NCBI RefSeq assembly: GCF_016808335.1
Contig: NC_053139.1
Location: 14,991,819 to 15,055,818, forward strand
Length of the DNA stretch: 64,000 nucleotides
From: Panicum virgatum
Taxonomy: Eukaryota; Streptophyta; Magnoliopsida; Poales; Poaceae
Direction of reading: 5' to 3'
Part shown: positions 55,301 through 64,000 of the stretch, piece after piece
Position numbering within the stretch: position 1 is the first letter of the stretch
How the letters are laid out: the number at the start of each line of letters is the position of its first letter
Program-made: the position numbers and the translations under genes
The notes under the pieces: generated by a model
Databases searched by the model: none
What the model saw: the letters and a program-made list of their open reading frames with translations, nothing else
Told to the model about the DNA's origin: nothing

Positions 55301-58036
55301 GCCGTCTCCGTGGATCAGCTTGCTTGTCATGAGGCCCTAGTTGTTGCTGATCCAGCCCCTGCTCGAATCCGTAGCCGGTTGAGACCCGCGCTGCCGCAGT
55401 TGCCGGTTCGTACCCCACATGGCGTCTCCATGGTTTGTCTCGCTTTTCCCGCAGGGGCAGATCAACTTCAACTCCTCGGCATGCATCTGCATGGCAAGAC
55501 CAAGAAATCAGGGTCTCCGAGACATGCTGCCACGCCTCAGCGCTGGCCACCGAGGGCATGCATGCGCTTGGAACCGTGGCCTCCACCTGATCATCACAGC
55601 TCGAGGGCGAGCTGTCTTCGAAGGAGGGAAGAGATGTCATGTGCATAAAGTACTGTTCACGACGTGAACAGTAATAGGGTCCAGATATTAGGAAAGATTA
55701 GATTAGATTGGTTTGTTATTTCCTTAAATTTAGAGATTGGTTTCTTAAAGGTCAAGTCAGCTCATCTCTATATAAGGATGGGATTGTATTTCTTTTGAGG
55801 GAGAGAAAAAGCAAGAATTATCAGGAGAGATCCTCATCTAACTCCGGGCCTTGAGATTGGGCGCAACCGCCGTCGGCGTGCCCGATCTCAAGTGTCCAGT
55901 TCAGCGTCCATTTGTCCCTCACAATTCCCCCAATTTACCTAGTTTTGCACGGTCCCTGATCAGGGACGTGACAAATAGAAACTACGACTTATTGCAAGAA
56001 CTGTAAGCCCGAAAAATATCAGCTTAATGATGAAACTTTTTTGCATATGCCCATTAACCAAGCCTCTATCTCTATCTTTTGATTCGTTGGTCCGTCAATT
56101 GGAGCCCTAATCGGAATCTGGGTGACCATATGTTAAGGGTCCAAAACCGTTTAGGGTTAGCGTTTGGCGAGTAAAATAGAAAAAGACCGAAGTCCTCATC
56201 TAACACGTACTATGTTATTAATATAGTAAGTGTCAGTTGAGGACTTCAGTCTTTTCCTATATATTATATGCTAATCAATATATTTATATGACTTCCCACA
56301 GCAAAGCACGGGCATATTTGCTAGTAAATCGAAAAGAATGCAGTGAATATAGAACTAATCATATGTGCCCAACCAAAAAAAATATATATTTCAGACATGA
56401 TGGTTACCTTTACATACTCCTTGTAGTAACGTCTAATAGTTGGGTGAGAGAAAAAGGAATCTGTAGAATTCATCACATTAGCACCAGCTGCTTGTGCCCA
56501 CTGAACATATTGAGCCTTCCCTCCAAAGTTATCAAGGTTATTGACAAGGCATAGAATCAATCTAATATGATTTCTTCGGGCCTCATATATCACATAATCC
56601 AGCATCTACAATGAACAGAATTACAGTTTAATAATCAAATGAAGATAGCCCAGAAATAGGCTTCTTTGAAGCAGCTTGCTGAGTGGTTCAGAGTGGTTTT
56701 TAGAAGTGCATTCCTCCAAAAATAGAAAAGTCTTTAATTCAGAGATACCTAAACCCACTCAAAAAGAACTACAAACATTTGTGAAAGGGCGCACATTAAA
56801 TCTTCAAAATATAGGTAAGGAATTACAGCTAGCCAGGATGTTAAGAAAAAAAGGATACACTTTAATTAAATCTCTAAAGTTCAGCTCAGTTGTTTTTTTC
56901 TTTTTCTTTCCTTTTTTCTTTGGAAATCTAGTTTATATGACTTTAGGCAACGAAATATACTTCAAGATCCTAAATATACGATACTTTACCCCATGATACA
57001 AGCATTTGAAACTCTAACTCGTTCTTATTCAAGGAAATATAAACTGGCCGTTTCTTCAAAGTTAATATTGGAAAAATTGCCACTTATTGCAGCATTTCCA
57101 TCCGTGCAAAAGATGTTAAACTGGCATGTCACACTCACACATATTGGGCACTTTTCTTCAAAGTTGTAGAAGTTCTTCTCATTGCAACGAATGGTACCAA
57201 TACAACTCATACTGTTTCCGTAAACAAGACAATCCAATGGATTTAACAATTAACTGGTTTGTAAGTTACTGTTCCACAATAGCTGCCCTAGATTGAATTT
57301 GAGAGACATGTTCCAAAAATAAAAGGTCATTCCAGTCGGCCTATGTGTCTCCTGATCATGACACCAAAGAATTCCAGCAAGTCACAGCGTTGTCATGCTA
57401 CCTTAAGCCCATTGAGTGGCAACATCCACATGCTTACGCATGTTTGTTAGCTGCATTTCTAGTCCTACCACACGGCATGCTTTTGGCGCATTGAATCAAT
57501 CACCACAGGACGTTCGTTAGTTAGATTCAGACAGCGGAATCAATTCTAGTAGAATAGCAGTCAACAGTGAATAGCGCCGTCTCGATAGCCTTTTTTTTAG
57601 TGGAGCGAGAAGGAGATGAAGAGAGGGCAATCCGGACCTGGAAGACGGGCTCGCTGAACCGGCCGGGGGAGATCTGGAGCGCGCCGGGCCCGCCGTCGCT
57701 GAAGGCCCACGTGCGGCAGACCGTGAGCCCCATGCGCCGGCCGCGGCGCAGCATCTCGGCGGCCAGCGCGGGCGACCGAGCCGAAAGGAGCCAGTAGGAG
57801 TTCCAGCCGTTGACGTAGAGCGGCGCGCCGGTGCCGGCGTCGACGAAGTGGGTGCCAACACGGCCCGCGAAGGACATCCGCGGCTGCAGCCACGGCACGG
57901 GGAGCTTGAACCCGCTGGGGCCGCCGCCGCCGCCGGGGGGCCCGCGGCCCGCGGGGAGCCAGTTGAAGTACGCGAGGGCCAGGAGGAGGAGGACGCCCAG
58001 GAGGCTGTAGAGCCGCGTCCCCCTCCCCCGCCGCAT
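49396..58036 (-). CDS. MAN: Mannan endo-1,4-beta-mannosidase (GH5), 5 exons, 432 aa
   Basis: Hydrolyses internal beta-1,4 links in cell-wall mannans. Exons (minus strand): 58036-57638, 56605-56408, 50256-50134, 50048-49837, 49762-49396; every intron is GT...AG and frames join exactly. The ATG at 58036 ([11 protein letters not shown]) is chosen because residues 9-27 form a membrane anchor or uncleaved signal ([19 protein letters not shown]); an in-frame upstream ATG at 58291 adds only low-complexity sequence. Family motifs: VNGWNSYW (75-82), CRTWAFSDG (107-115), acid/base Glu227 in WELINEP, SVHAYPD (303-309) and nucleophile Glu347 in LFSEVGY. Length is normal for plant MAN proteins and no break is seen. 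Intron 2 (50257-56407, 6.15 kb) holds a LINE and a miniature LTR element. It lies divergent to the BPI/LBP gene. Which paralogue it is cannot be said. Confidence 0.9.
50812..51170 (+). mobile_element. SINE-like candidate in mannanase intron 2
   Basis: Starts near gcggtgggctggtggttggt and has a B-box-like ggttcaaatcc at about 50866-50876, followed by an A-run, then GT-rich sequence with repeated gggctgggtttt / ctggtttggttggg. This is the layout of a tRNA-related SINE, but no target duplication was found, so both ends are tentative. Confidence 0.35.
51331..54632 (+). mobile_element. Full-length RTE-type LINE in mannanase intron 2
   Basis: Flanked by a perfect 19-bp target duplication, taattccgttgctggttaa (51312-51330 and 54633-54651). 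It encodes an APE endonuclease and RT, and its 3' end is a ttg-type microsatellite (tgttgttgttattgttg) instead of poly(A), as in plant RTE elements. The leader 51331-51590 has three related hairpin repeats. It is antisense to the host gene. Confidence 0.9.
51594..54553 (+). pseudogene. RTE endonuclease-reverse transcriptase, several breaks
   Basis: N-terminal endonuclease ([38 protein letters not shown]) at 51594-52181; RT with [11 protein letters not shown] (about 53150), [31 protein letters not shown] and the catalytic box LFADDVVLV (about 53790); C-terminal part with [17 protein letters not shown] and [12 protein letters not shown] to the stop at 54551-54553. Frames change around 52180-52390, 52965, 53440, and a stop at about 53849 precedes the last frame (53906-54553). 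The endonuclease would nick target DNA and RT would copy the RNA there; this copy cannot do so. Confidence 0.85.
54699..55037 (+). repeat. Miniature element 5' LTR
   Basis: Contains a near-perfect palindrome tgttcacg-a-cgtgaaca (54718-54734) and a TATA box (tatataa, about 54833-54839). Transcript would start about 30 bp downstream of the latter. Confidence 0.85.
55067..55648 (+). CDS. ORF of the miniature LTR element, IQ-motif-like
   Basis: A 193-codon open frame starts [16 protein letters not shown] just inside the primer site and ends 14 bp into the 3' LTR. A predicted helical stretch (about residues 14-45: [21 protein letters not shown]) leads into [17 protein letters not shown] (about 44-60), which resembles a calmodulin-binding IQ motif (L-Q-x3-x-G-x3-R-R) with the first Arg replaced by His. 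No gag, protease or RT motif is seen. It could be a gag N-terminal remnant of the parent element or a captured gene piece. The second half is Pro/Arg-rich and low-complexity. Confidence 0.5.
   Translation: MASAAGDPSTSVEDLCANMLEDCAKIKALLLKLKESLRRDKAATRLQEAAHGFLARRQARAALALPLSAAAAQQQLQDAVSVDQLACHEALVVADPAPARIRSRLRPALPQLPVRTPHGVSMVCLAFPAGADQLQLLGMHLHGKTKKSGSPRHAATPQRWPPRACMRLEPWPPPDHHSSRASCLRRREEMSCA
55635..55973 (+). repeat. Miniature element 3' LTR
   Basis: 339 bp, the same length as the 5' copy with about 12 substitutions and no length change. It carries the same palindrome (about 55654-55670) and TATA box. Confidence 0.85.
56181..56255. repeat. Imperfect foldback, about 34-bp arms, in mannanase intron 2
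   Basis: The left arm (56181-56214, begins aaaagaccgaagtcctca) pairs with the right arm (about 56222-56255, ends ggacttcagtctttt) with about five mismatches or wobbles over 34 bp and a loop of about 7 nt. It could be a tiny MITE or the palindromic end of one, or an RNA hairpin if transcribed. Confidence 0.55.
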
Positions 58037-58331
58037 TGCTCCGCCGCCGCGTGGTTTGGGCCTTTGGGGCTTGGCGTTTGCGGCCGTCTCGGGCGCGGCG
58101 CCGGCAGCGCAGGTGAGAAAGAAGAAGCGAGTTGTAGCTGAGGACCTGAGGTGTTCGGGGCATCCGAGGCGTCGGTGACGTGGGGCATCCGAGGCTGCAA
58201 CGGCGTCGTAGCCGTTAGACGGTGCGCGGACGACCCGGATCGATCCGCACGCAGCCTGCAGCTGCAGGGGTCCCGACGCCCCGCCATTCACATTCTGTCC
58301 AAGGAAAGAATTCTAAAAATTATTCCATATA

Positions 58332-58564
58332 CTCCCTGAGTCCTAAATTATAAGTTGTTTTAGATTTTCTAGATACATCAATTTTTACTACGCATCTAAT
58401 GATTCAGATCTATTTTCTATATATTGATTTTGTAGACGCACCTAGACATAATATAGATATATCGATTTTGCTATGCACCTAGACAATATATAGATTTAAA
58501 TGTATAGCAAAATTGATGCATCTAGAGAAATCAAAACAACTATAATAATTTAGAAAGGAGGGAG
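58332..58564. mobile_element. Stowaway-like MITE upstream of the mannanase gene
   Basis: About 233 bp between TA dinucleotides (58330-58331 and 58565-58566). The left end ctccctgagtcctaaattat is complementary to the right end (ttagaaaggagggag). Ends of ctccctc type with TA targets are those of Stowaway MITEs (Tc1/mariner). It is non-coding and lies in the shared divergent promoter region. Confidence 0.75.
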
Positions 58565-58566
58565 TA

Positions 58567-59494
58567 CTAGTCCATTCTGTTTGAGCCCCCATGAGGGTAC
58601 TTTTGCTAAGCTGGGGATACTCCTATAAAATTTCTGGTTCAGTTTTATTGTGCATTCAATTCAATCATCTTACAAATAAGTTTCTCTGGAAAATTAGAGT
58701 CACTTGCAAAATCATTTGGCTAGCTGATTGGACTAAGTCAAAACATAGAGTGGCCTTAGAGTATTGATAAAAAACACGTTTTTTCTGATATTGATGTTAG
58801 GTATAAGGTGATAGGTACTTAGCATGACTTAAAACCCTAGTATACCACCACCTGCATGTCAAACTTGAAGCAAGGGACATGTAACTCACTTATCCACTCC
58901 TAGCCTCGATATTGGAGTATGTATTCGGGTGGGGGGGGGGGGGGGGAGGCTTGTTGGAGTATTTGGCCTACATATATGATTGGTCAATCTCATGGGAACT
59001 TGTTTAGCCTTGCAAGCTTCATTTCCGTCGTCATCTGAAAGCGGAAGAAACGTGCAAGCCTCGCTAAGCACACTTGCAGCTTCTGTATTTGTTAGCTTTT
59101 GTAGTTCCAAATCGAACTCTATAGGTTTTCAGAAAAGTTACACACTCATCATTGCCAATCTAAGATATTACAAGTAGTATAAGTAGCTGTGATCCTCGCT
59201 CTGATGATTCCAGCAAACACGTTACGATTAAACAAACACATTTTATCATGTAGGAGGCTAGCTCGTGTTGCAACAGCAAATACGAATTTTTTTTATCAAA
59301 ACATAAAAGAACAATAAAATTTGTGAATTTACAATGCACAGTACACGTTGTTGAAACGTACAAATACAATACTTAATAACCTTAAACAAATCATAACAGG
59401 AAGTTAGAAAATACAGGAAGTCGTCGCCTCGGCTCAATCAGTTTCTACGGTGCCAGCCTTCCGCCCCCCCCCCCCCCCCCCCACCCACCCACCA
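58567..59494. other. Rest of the mannanase/BPI divergent spacer
   Basis: Holds the 5' flank of the BPI/LBP gene. There is a 16-G run at 58931-58946 and a 19-C run at 59464-59482 near the start codon. No reading frame with known domains and no clear TATA box were found. Confidence 0.5.
59464..59482 (+). repeat. Poly-C run just before the BPI/LBP start codon
   Basis: Nineteen C residues followed by acccacccacc, ending 12 bp before the ATG at 59495. On the minus strand this is a G-run able in principle to form a quadruplex. Length in homopolymers is error-prone in sequencing. Confidence 0.8.
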
Positions 59495-62400
59495 ATGGCT
59501 CAACTCTATCCCCATCCCCTCCTTCTCCTCCTCTTCCTCCTCGCCGCCGCCGGGGTGTCCGCCGGCGGCTCGGATGGGGCGCACGTCTCCGCGGTGGTCG
59601 CGGAGAAGGGCCTGGCGTTCGCCAAGGATGTGCTGATCGGGGAGGCGGTGCGGTCGCTGACCCCGCTGCGCCTTCCCGGGGTGGAGAAGGCCTTGCGCGT
59701 GCCCTTCCTCGGCGGCGTCCGCGTCGCCGCCTCCAACATCACGCTCTTCCACCTCGACGTCGGGGGCAACTCCACTGTCCACCCCGGAGGCTCGGGCCTC
59801 GTCGTCGTCGCCTCCGGCATCACTGCCAACATCAGTATGCACTGGAGCTATCGCTACGACTCGTGGTTGTTGCCGATAGAGATCTCCGACAGCGGCACCG
59901 CCTCGATCCTGGTAATTGAGGAGGTTATGGTGCCTTGGTTGCTGCTGATTGTGCTAGATGTTCGTGCGCATTGTTCTAGATTTGGTCTTGTGTAGTCGTA
60001 TACTCGTAGAGAGCTGAGTTCGTAGAGTTAATTTTTGTGAAAATTATCTCCTGATGAAGTTTCCTTTTTAACCAGTTCTAGCTGTGGTTTTATGAACGGC
60101 TCAAGACTGCAACTGACAGAATTTTGGGCTTTAGTAGGAGGGCAGTTGTCTTCTTAAATTCTATAGGTCAGTGCCTTAATGGAGAAATATGCAGAACTTT
60201 TTGTCAGTTAAAGTTAATGTACATTGGATAGGAATGGCGTCGTCTGGTTTCCATGCTTCTATAGTTCTATCAAATCAGGGTGCTAGCCTTCTTCCATGGA
60301 CCTTATTTAGTATCCATATTTTAAGTTGCTATAGTTCCCCGTATTTCTGACAAGAATACTATTTCGATTAGGCATCAACACAAATGGTAAATGACATGTC
60401 ATAGTCAAGTCAGAATGGTGGATCATGCTGCAAATCATCTAGTTTTTTATTTGGTACTAACTGAAAACCCATAATTACTTGTCGGTTCTGGTCTATTTAT
60501 GGTCATTTCAGTCTTTATTTTTCCAGCTAAATGGCATTTTTTCTAGCTAAGTGCTGCTTAGTGCGTATCTGTTGTTGAGTTTGTAGGTTGGGTGTTGTTT
60601 TTGTTACTCTTTCCTATTTAATGAGATGAGGCAGCTCTCCTCCATATTTTAGGGGAAAATTGGCACTTGTTTGACAGTTTAATCCTCCATAGAGAAAAGA
60701 AATCTAATTCTTTTGTGTTCAAGCATTCACATGCTGTTAAAATTAACTCCTGATGGATAATTTTCTTAATTGAGGATTTTAGGATTCTTTGTTCTACCTT
60801 TGAGTTTGATGGGTTTTTTTCCCGCTTACTGAAAGGAAGAAATTAACCTTCTATTACTTCTAAGGTTCAAGGAATGGAAGTCGGGATAACAATGGTAATA
60901 AAGAACAGCAATGGGAGCTTGGCTCTATCTGTTTTGCATTGTGGTTGCTATGTGAAGGACTTAGTGATATCCCTGGATGGTGGTGCATCTTGGTTTTATC
61001 AAGGGTATGTTGCACTGCTAATTTTATAATATGTTGAGATGAAATCATATTAGCATCACATTTGATGTTTCATAACTTTAGTGTTCTGAAGGTGATCTCT
61101 CGTTTGGTGGAGAATATTATACTTAAGTTTTGCTGCAATACTTGGTTGTTTTGGTGGTTTTACAAACATTCAATTGAGATCTTGATCACCCATATTTTAT
61201 GCACCTCTTGTCATGTGGTACAAAGCAAATTACATATATGTCATGTCTCGAACTCCTGGACAAAAATTATGCTGTTTTTCTTGTGCATTTGCATTGATTT
61301 CAATATACTGTAAATTAAGAAGGGGTGGCATATTAATCAAACCAAGGATAATATATCAAGTAAAGATAATCTCTTCTACTGAGGGTTATGTTTAGTTTTG
61401 AGCCCTTTCCTTTGATGCTGACAATTAAAAGTTATGTGCAAAGAGATGATATAAGTATGCTACTTATTTGTATTGTGAACTATGATGTGTTCGCATGCTT
61501 GTATATATTCATGTAAAACATATATATTTTGCCAGAGTTCTTTGGATTTTAGATAATGGATGCATCAAGAAGCAAAAGTTCAGACTTACTAAGTTTCATT
61601 GCCTACTTGTCTGAAGGTTTATAAATGCTTTTGAAGATCATATTAAAGCTGCAGTTGAGAAGGCAATACCTGAAAATATTATTGAAGGGGCTGGGAAACT
61701 GGACTCATTTCTGCAAGGTCTTCCTAGAACTGTTAGTCTGGATGACGTTGCTGCCTTGAACATGACTTTTGTTAATGATCCGCACTATGGCAATTCTTCG
61801 ATTGAGTTTGATATCAATGGGTTGATTACTTCAGCAGTTGCTAAGACAACCAATAATCTGCAGAAGCATCCACACCTTTCTTTATCGTGTGGTGGTGCAT
61901 CCAAAATGCTTTCGCTTTCACTTGATGAAGATGTATTTAATTCGGCATTAGATGTTTATTTTAAGGTAAGAGCAACATTGTATATAGGATACCATGTTTC
62001 TTGTAGAATGTCTTTCTTTGCACTCTACAATTATTTGTTGCCTGGCTTTTACATGAACATCTTTTTGACTTCAGGCAGGTTCAATGCATTGGGTTGTTGA
62101 CAAAGTCCCTGACCAATCTCTACTGAACACAGCTAGTTGGAAATTTATCATTCCTCGCTTATACTGGAATTACCCAAATGATGATATGCTGCTAAATATT
62201 TCGATGGCCTCATCCCCAGTGATAAAGATTACATCTGAAAAAATTGGGGCTACCATTAACGCAGACATGATAATTGATGTTATAGATGGCAAGCAGACAG
62301 TTCCAGTTGCATGCATCTCAGTGGTAAGAGCCATCAAATGCTAAAATCATTTTCCTAACTTACTTCCTAATTATATAGTTTTGTACCTTCCAATGGAATT

Positions 62401-62906
62401 ACATCATATTTCCTTGCAGGTTGTAAGTGCTTCAGGCGTCGTGGAGACATCGGGAAATAAAGTTTATGGTAGAGTTGGATTAGATGATTTCTCCCTCGCG
62501 TTGAAGTGGAGCAAAATTGGTAACATCTATATGTCTTTGATCCAGGTAGCCAATCTCAGCAACTTTGTGCACTTTTCTCTTGTTGATTTTGCTTTTTTTA
62601 GCGTTAGGGTTATTCTAGGCATTTGTAAAATGTTGTTATCAAAGAATGATTTGTTCTAATCATTTTTGGTTTTGTGAATTGGATCATAACAAAGTTATAC
62701 TTTTTTAGGGTGTGATTCGTGTTTTCTTGAATACGGTGTGCATGCCCTATTTGAACTCACGGCTGGGGAATGGGTTTGTCCTGCCCGTGGTCCACGGTTT
62801 CACACTTCAAGACGTCTATATTCTAACTTCTGCTGAGCGGTTGACGCTTTGTTCTGATGTCATCTTCACCAATGCAAGCAGCTTGGCGAGTTTAGCATTT
62901 TTGTGA
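59495..62906 (+). CDS. BPI/LBP-family protein, 6 exons, 492 aa
   Basis: Plant member of the bactericidal permeability-increasing/LPS-binding family, related to the Arabidopsis LBR proteins reported to bind bacterial lipopolysaccharide. Exons: 59495-59911, 60865-61004, 61617-61965, 62075-62323, 62420-62545, 62709-62906; all introns are GT...AG and frames join. A signal peptide is visible (PLLLLLFLLAAAGVSAGG, cleavage likely after VSA near residue 23), so the product should enter the secretory path. The N-terminal barrel runs from about 30 (EKGLAFAKDVLIGEAV; WSYRYDSW; GSLALSVLHCGCYVKDL; two Cys in CGC) and the C-terminal barrel from about 245 (FVNDPHYGNSSIEFDINGL), ending LPVVHGFTLQDV. Length is normal for the family and no break is seen. 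A 19-C run lies 12 bp before the ATG. Confidence 0.88.
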
Positions 62907-63300
62907 TACGGGGACGTGCGTGCACCTTCTGTCTGGGCTGCAAGGCAGGCCTCGGGCATTTCAGGGTTGAAAGTACAACACTTGCACATATGTGTACATT
63001 ATTGTACATTTGATCTCTTTATCAAAATTATTAACATTCATTTGTACTAATTCATGAATGGTGCAGATTATCGTACACAATCAATTTTACATAGAACTAT
63101 AGAGTACGAGACCACCATTTTTATTTTTATTTTTGCTCTTTCACTCCATGACGAACTGGGTATTGATTGTCCGGATTCCGATTGAAATTCGGATTGATTT
63201 ATTCAGGTCTATTAGGATTCTAATTGATTTGTTCGGATTCCAATTGACGGACTAAGGTCAATGCTTGCTTTAGAAATAGTAGAGATAGAGATAGTCTAAC
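62907..63300. other. 3' flank of the BPI/LBP gene
   Basis: Presumed 3' untranslated sequence, then a block (about 63165-63260) with repeated ggattccaattg/attgaaattcgg units that weakly resembles the reverse complement of 56080-56120, so it may be an old dispersed repeat. Confidence 0.4.
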
Positions 63301-63330
63301 CTTTCTCAGAATTACCAAAAACTCAAAAGC

Positions 63331-63460
63331 CTTCTCAGAATTACCCAAAACTCAAAAGTCTTTTATGACTTTGAAAGGAGAGATAACTCAAAAGCCTTCT
63401 CAGAATTACCCAAAACTCAAATGTCTTTTATGACTTTGAAAGGAGAGATAAGACGAGCAA
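63331..63460. repeat. 65-bp tandem duplication
   Basis: The segment starting cttctcagaattacccaaaa at 63331 recurs at about 63396 and both copies end in gaaaggagagataa. A shorter third start occurs at about 63302. Copies are nearly identical. Confidence 0.8.
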
Positions 63461-63580
63461 CTGTATATAAATTCTTTAAAACCATATTATCAAAAAAAAA
63501 CTTTGAAACCAGGAATAAAGGAACCTTGGAGGAAAAACAAGAGGAATCCTTTTTTTAGATCAGTTTACGGTTGGGTTTTT

Positions 63581-63690
63581 TGATATGTGCCATTACAATT
63601 TTTCAACTTTTGAGATATGCCATTACAATTTACCTATTTTGAAATTTGCCATTACAATTATTCATTTCTTTGAACTGTGTCATTTAATAG
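63581..63690. repeat. 30-bp tandem repeats with cattacaatt core
   Basis: tgatatgtgccattacaatt and variants start at about 63581, 63611, 63640 and 63670, a period near 30 bp. Such subterminal repeats often mark the end of a DNA transposon; no inverted partner lies in the window. Confidence 0.7.
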
Positions 63691-64000
63691 GTCTTCGATG
63701 CTCTTGGACCCACTCGCAGACCCGCGTATTTTCGTACAACCCAAAATACCCCTGCCACTTCTCTCCCTTCAACTCACTGACGTGTGGGGCCCACACGTTA
63801 GCTTCTCCTTCAACCTCCTCTCCACCATGCGCTGTGCACCTCCCCCCTCCCCACCCCAACCCGCTCCACGCCGGGAGAGCCCCTTCCCCGTCTGGCCTTG
63901 CACGGGCACGCTGCCGTCGCGCCCTCGTGCGGGGAGCAGAGGCCGCTGGCGCCGGCGACGGGGAGGGGGGGGGGGTTGAAGTTGAGCAGTGTGTGGTGGA
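63691..64000. other. GC-rich window edge, no supported gene
   Basis: C-rich then G-rich sequence with a cgtgtggg/cccacacg palindrome at 63781-63797. A 100-codon frame (63677-63979) is low-complexity and not recognised. It could be transposon interior or the start of a gene beyond the window. Confidence 0.4.

Larger units (their letters stand above)
54699..55973 (+). mobile_element. Miniature LTR retrotransposon in mannanase intron 2
   Basis: Two 339-bp LTRs (54699-55037 and 55635-55973) start TGTCATGTGC and end GACGTGACA, with aatag duplications at 54694-54698 and 55974-55978. A primer-like attggtatcagc follows the 5' LTR and a purine tract aaggagggaagaga (55621-55634) precedes the 3' LTR. 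The interior is only about 600 bp and lacks pol, so it is a TRIM/SMART-like non-autonomous element. About 12 base differences separate the LTRs by eye, so it is clearly older than Copia-C. The LTR ends resemble those of Chromo-B, suggesting a chromovirus helper. Confidence 0.9.

Noticed and set aside
57517..58291. Longer first exon or alternative frames over mannanase exon 1
   Set aside because: The 256-codon frame is out of register with the GH5 motifs, and the in-frame extension upstream of 58036 places low-complexity sequence before the membrane anchor.

Overview
This window looks like nuclear DNA of a grass (Poaceae). Intron-bearing plant genes with very GC-rich first exons sit in a dense bed of grass-type transposable elements: Ty1/copia and Ty3/gypsy LTR retrotransposons, RTE and L1-type LINEs, SINEs, Helitrons, a Mutator-like element and Stowaway-like MITEs. 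The species cannot be told from the sequence alone. No bacterial genes, rRNA, tRNA genes or CRISPR arrays are seen.

Layout. 1-749 ends with a Helitron 3' terminus. About 1.53-29.60 kb is read as a second Helitron whose tail is at 29571-29601. It is interrupted by a roughly 2.7-kb gypsy-type solo LTR (outer limits 2815-29561, 10-bp terminal inverted repeats, tctaa target duplication). That LTR holds a nest: Copia-A (3402-8098, internally deleted), Chromo-B (8099-17737, 5'-truncated chromodomain gypsy element), Copia-C inside Chromo-B (10733-15701, identical LTRs, very young), Tat-D (18061-26480, degenerate gypsy element of the Tat lineage) and a Pack-MULE (26585-27887). Then come a SINE (30563-30858), an L1-type LINE fragment (31081-31866) and a 10.7-kb Sirevirus-like copia element on the minus strand, Sire-F (32345-43041).

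Genic part. A peroxisomal-type acyl-activating enzyme pseudogene (44689-46788, +) has lost its AMP-binding P-loop. A 1.3-kb solo LTR (47338-48671) separates it from an apparently intact five-exon endo-beta-mannanase gene (49396-58036, -, 432 aa). The 6.15-kb intron 2 of the mannanase gene contains a complete RTE LINE (51331-54632, 19-bp target duplication) and a complete miniature LTR element (54699-55973, aatag duplication). Divergently, 1.46 kb away, lies an intact six-exon BPI/LBP-family gene (59495-62906, +, 492 aa). The right edge enters a repeat-rich, then GC-rich stretch.

Main points of interest. (1) ACCGGT-cag-ACCGGT dyad arrays occur in two unrelated retrotransposons, the Sirevirus and the Tat gypsy element, upstream of their TATA boxes and again in their leaders. 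(2) The nest is fully delimited by target duplications. (3) The acyl-activating enzyme gene is inactivated by a P-loop deletion. (4) The miniature LTR element carries an IQ-motif-like ORF. (5) The LINE leader has covarying hairpins. (6) A foldback of about 75 bp lies inside the mannanase intron. The three host genes show no evident shared pathway. Exon boundaries were placed by eye from GT/AG sites and reading-frame continuity; no alignment or database search was run.
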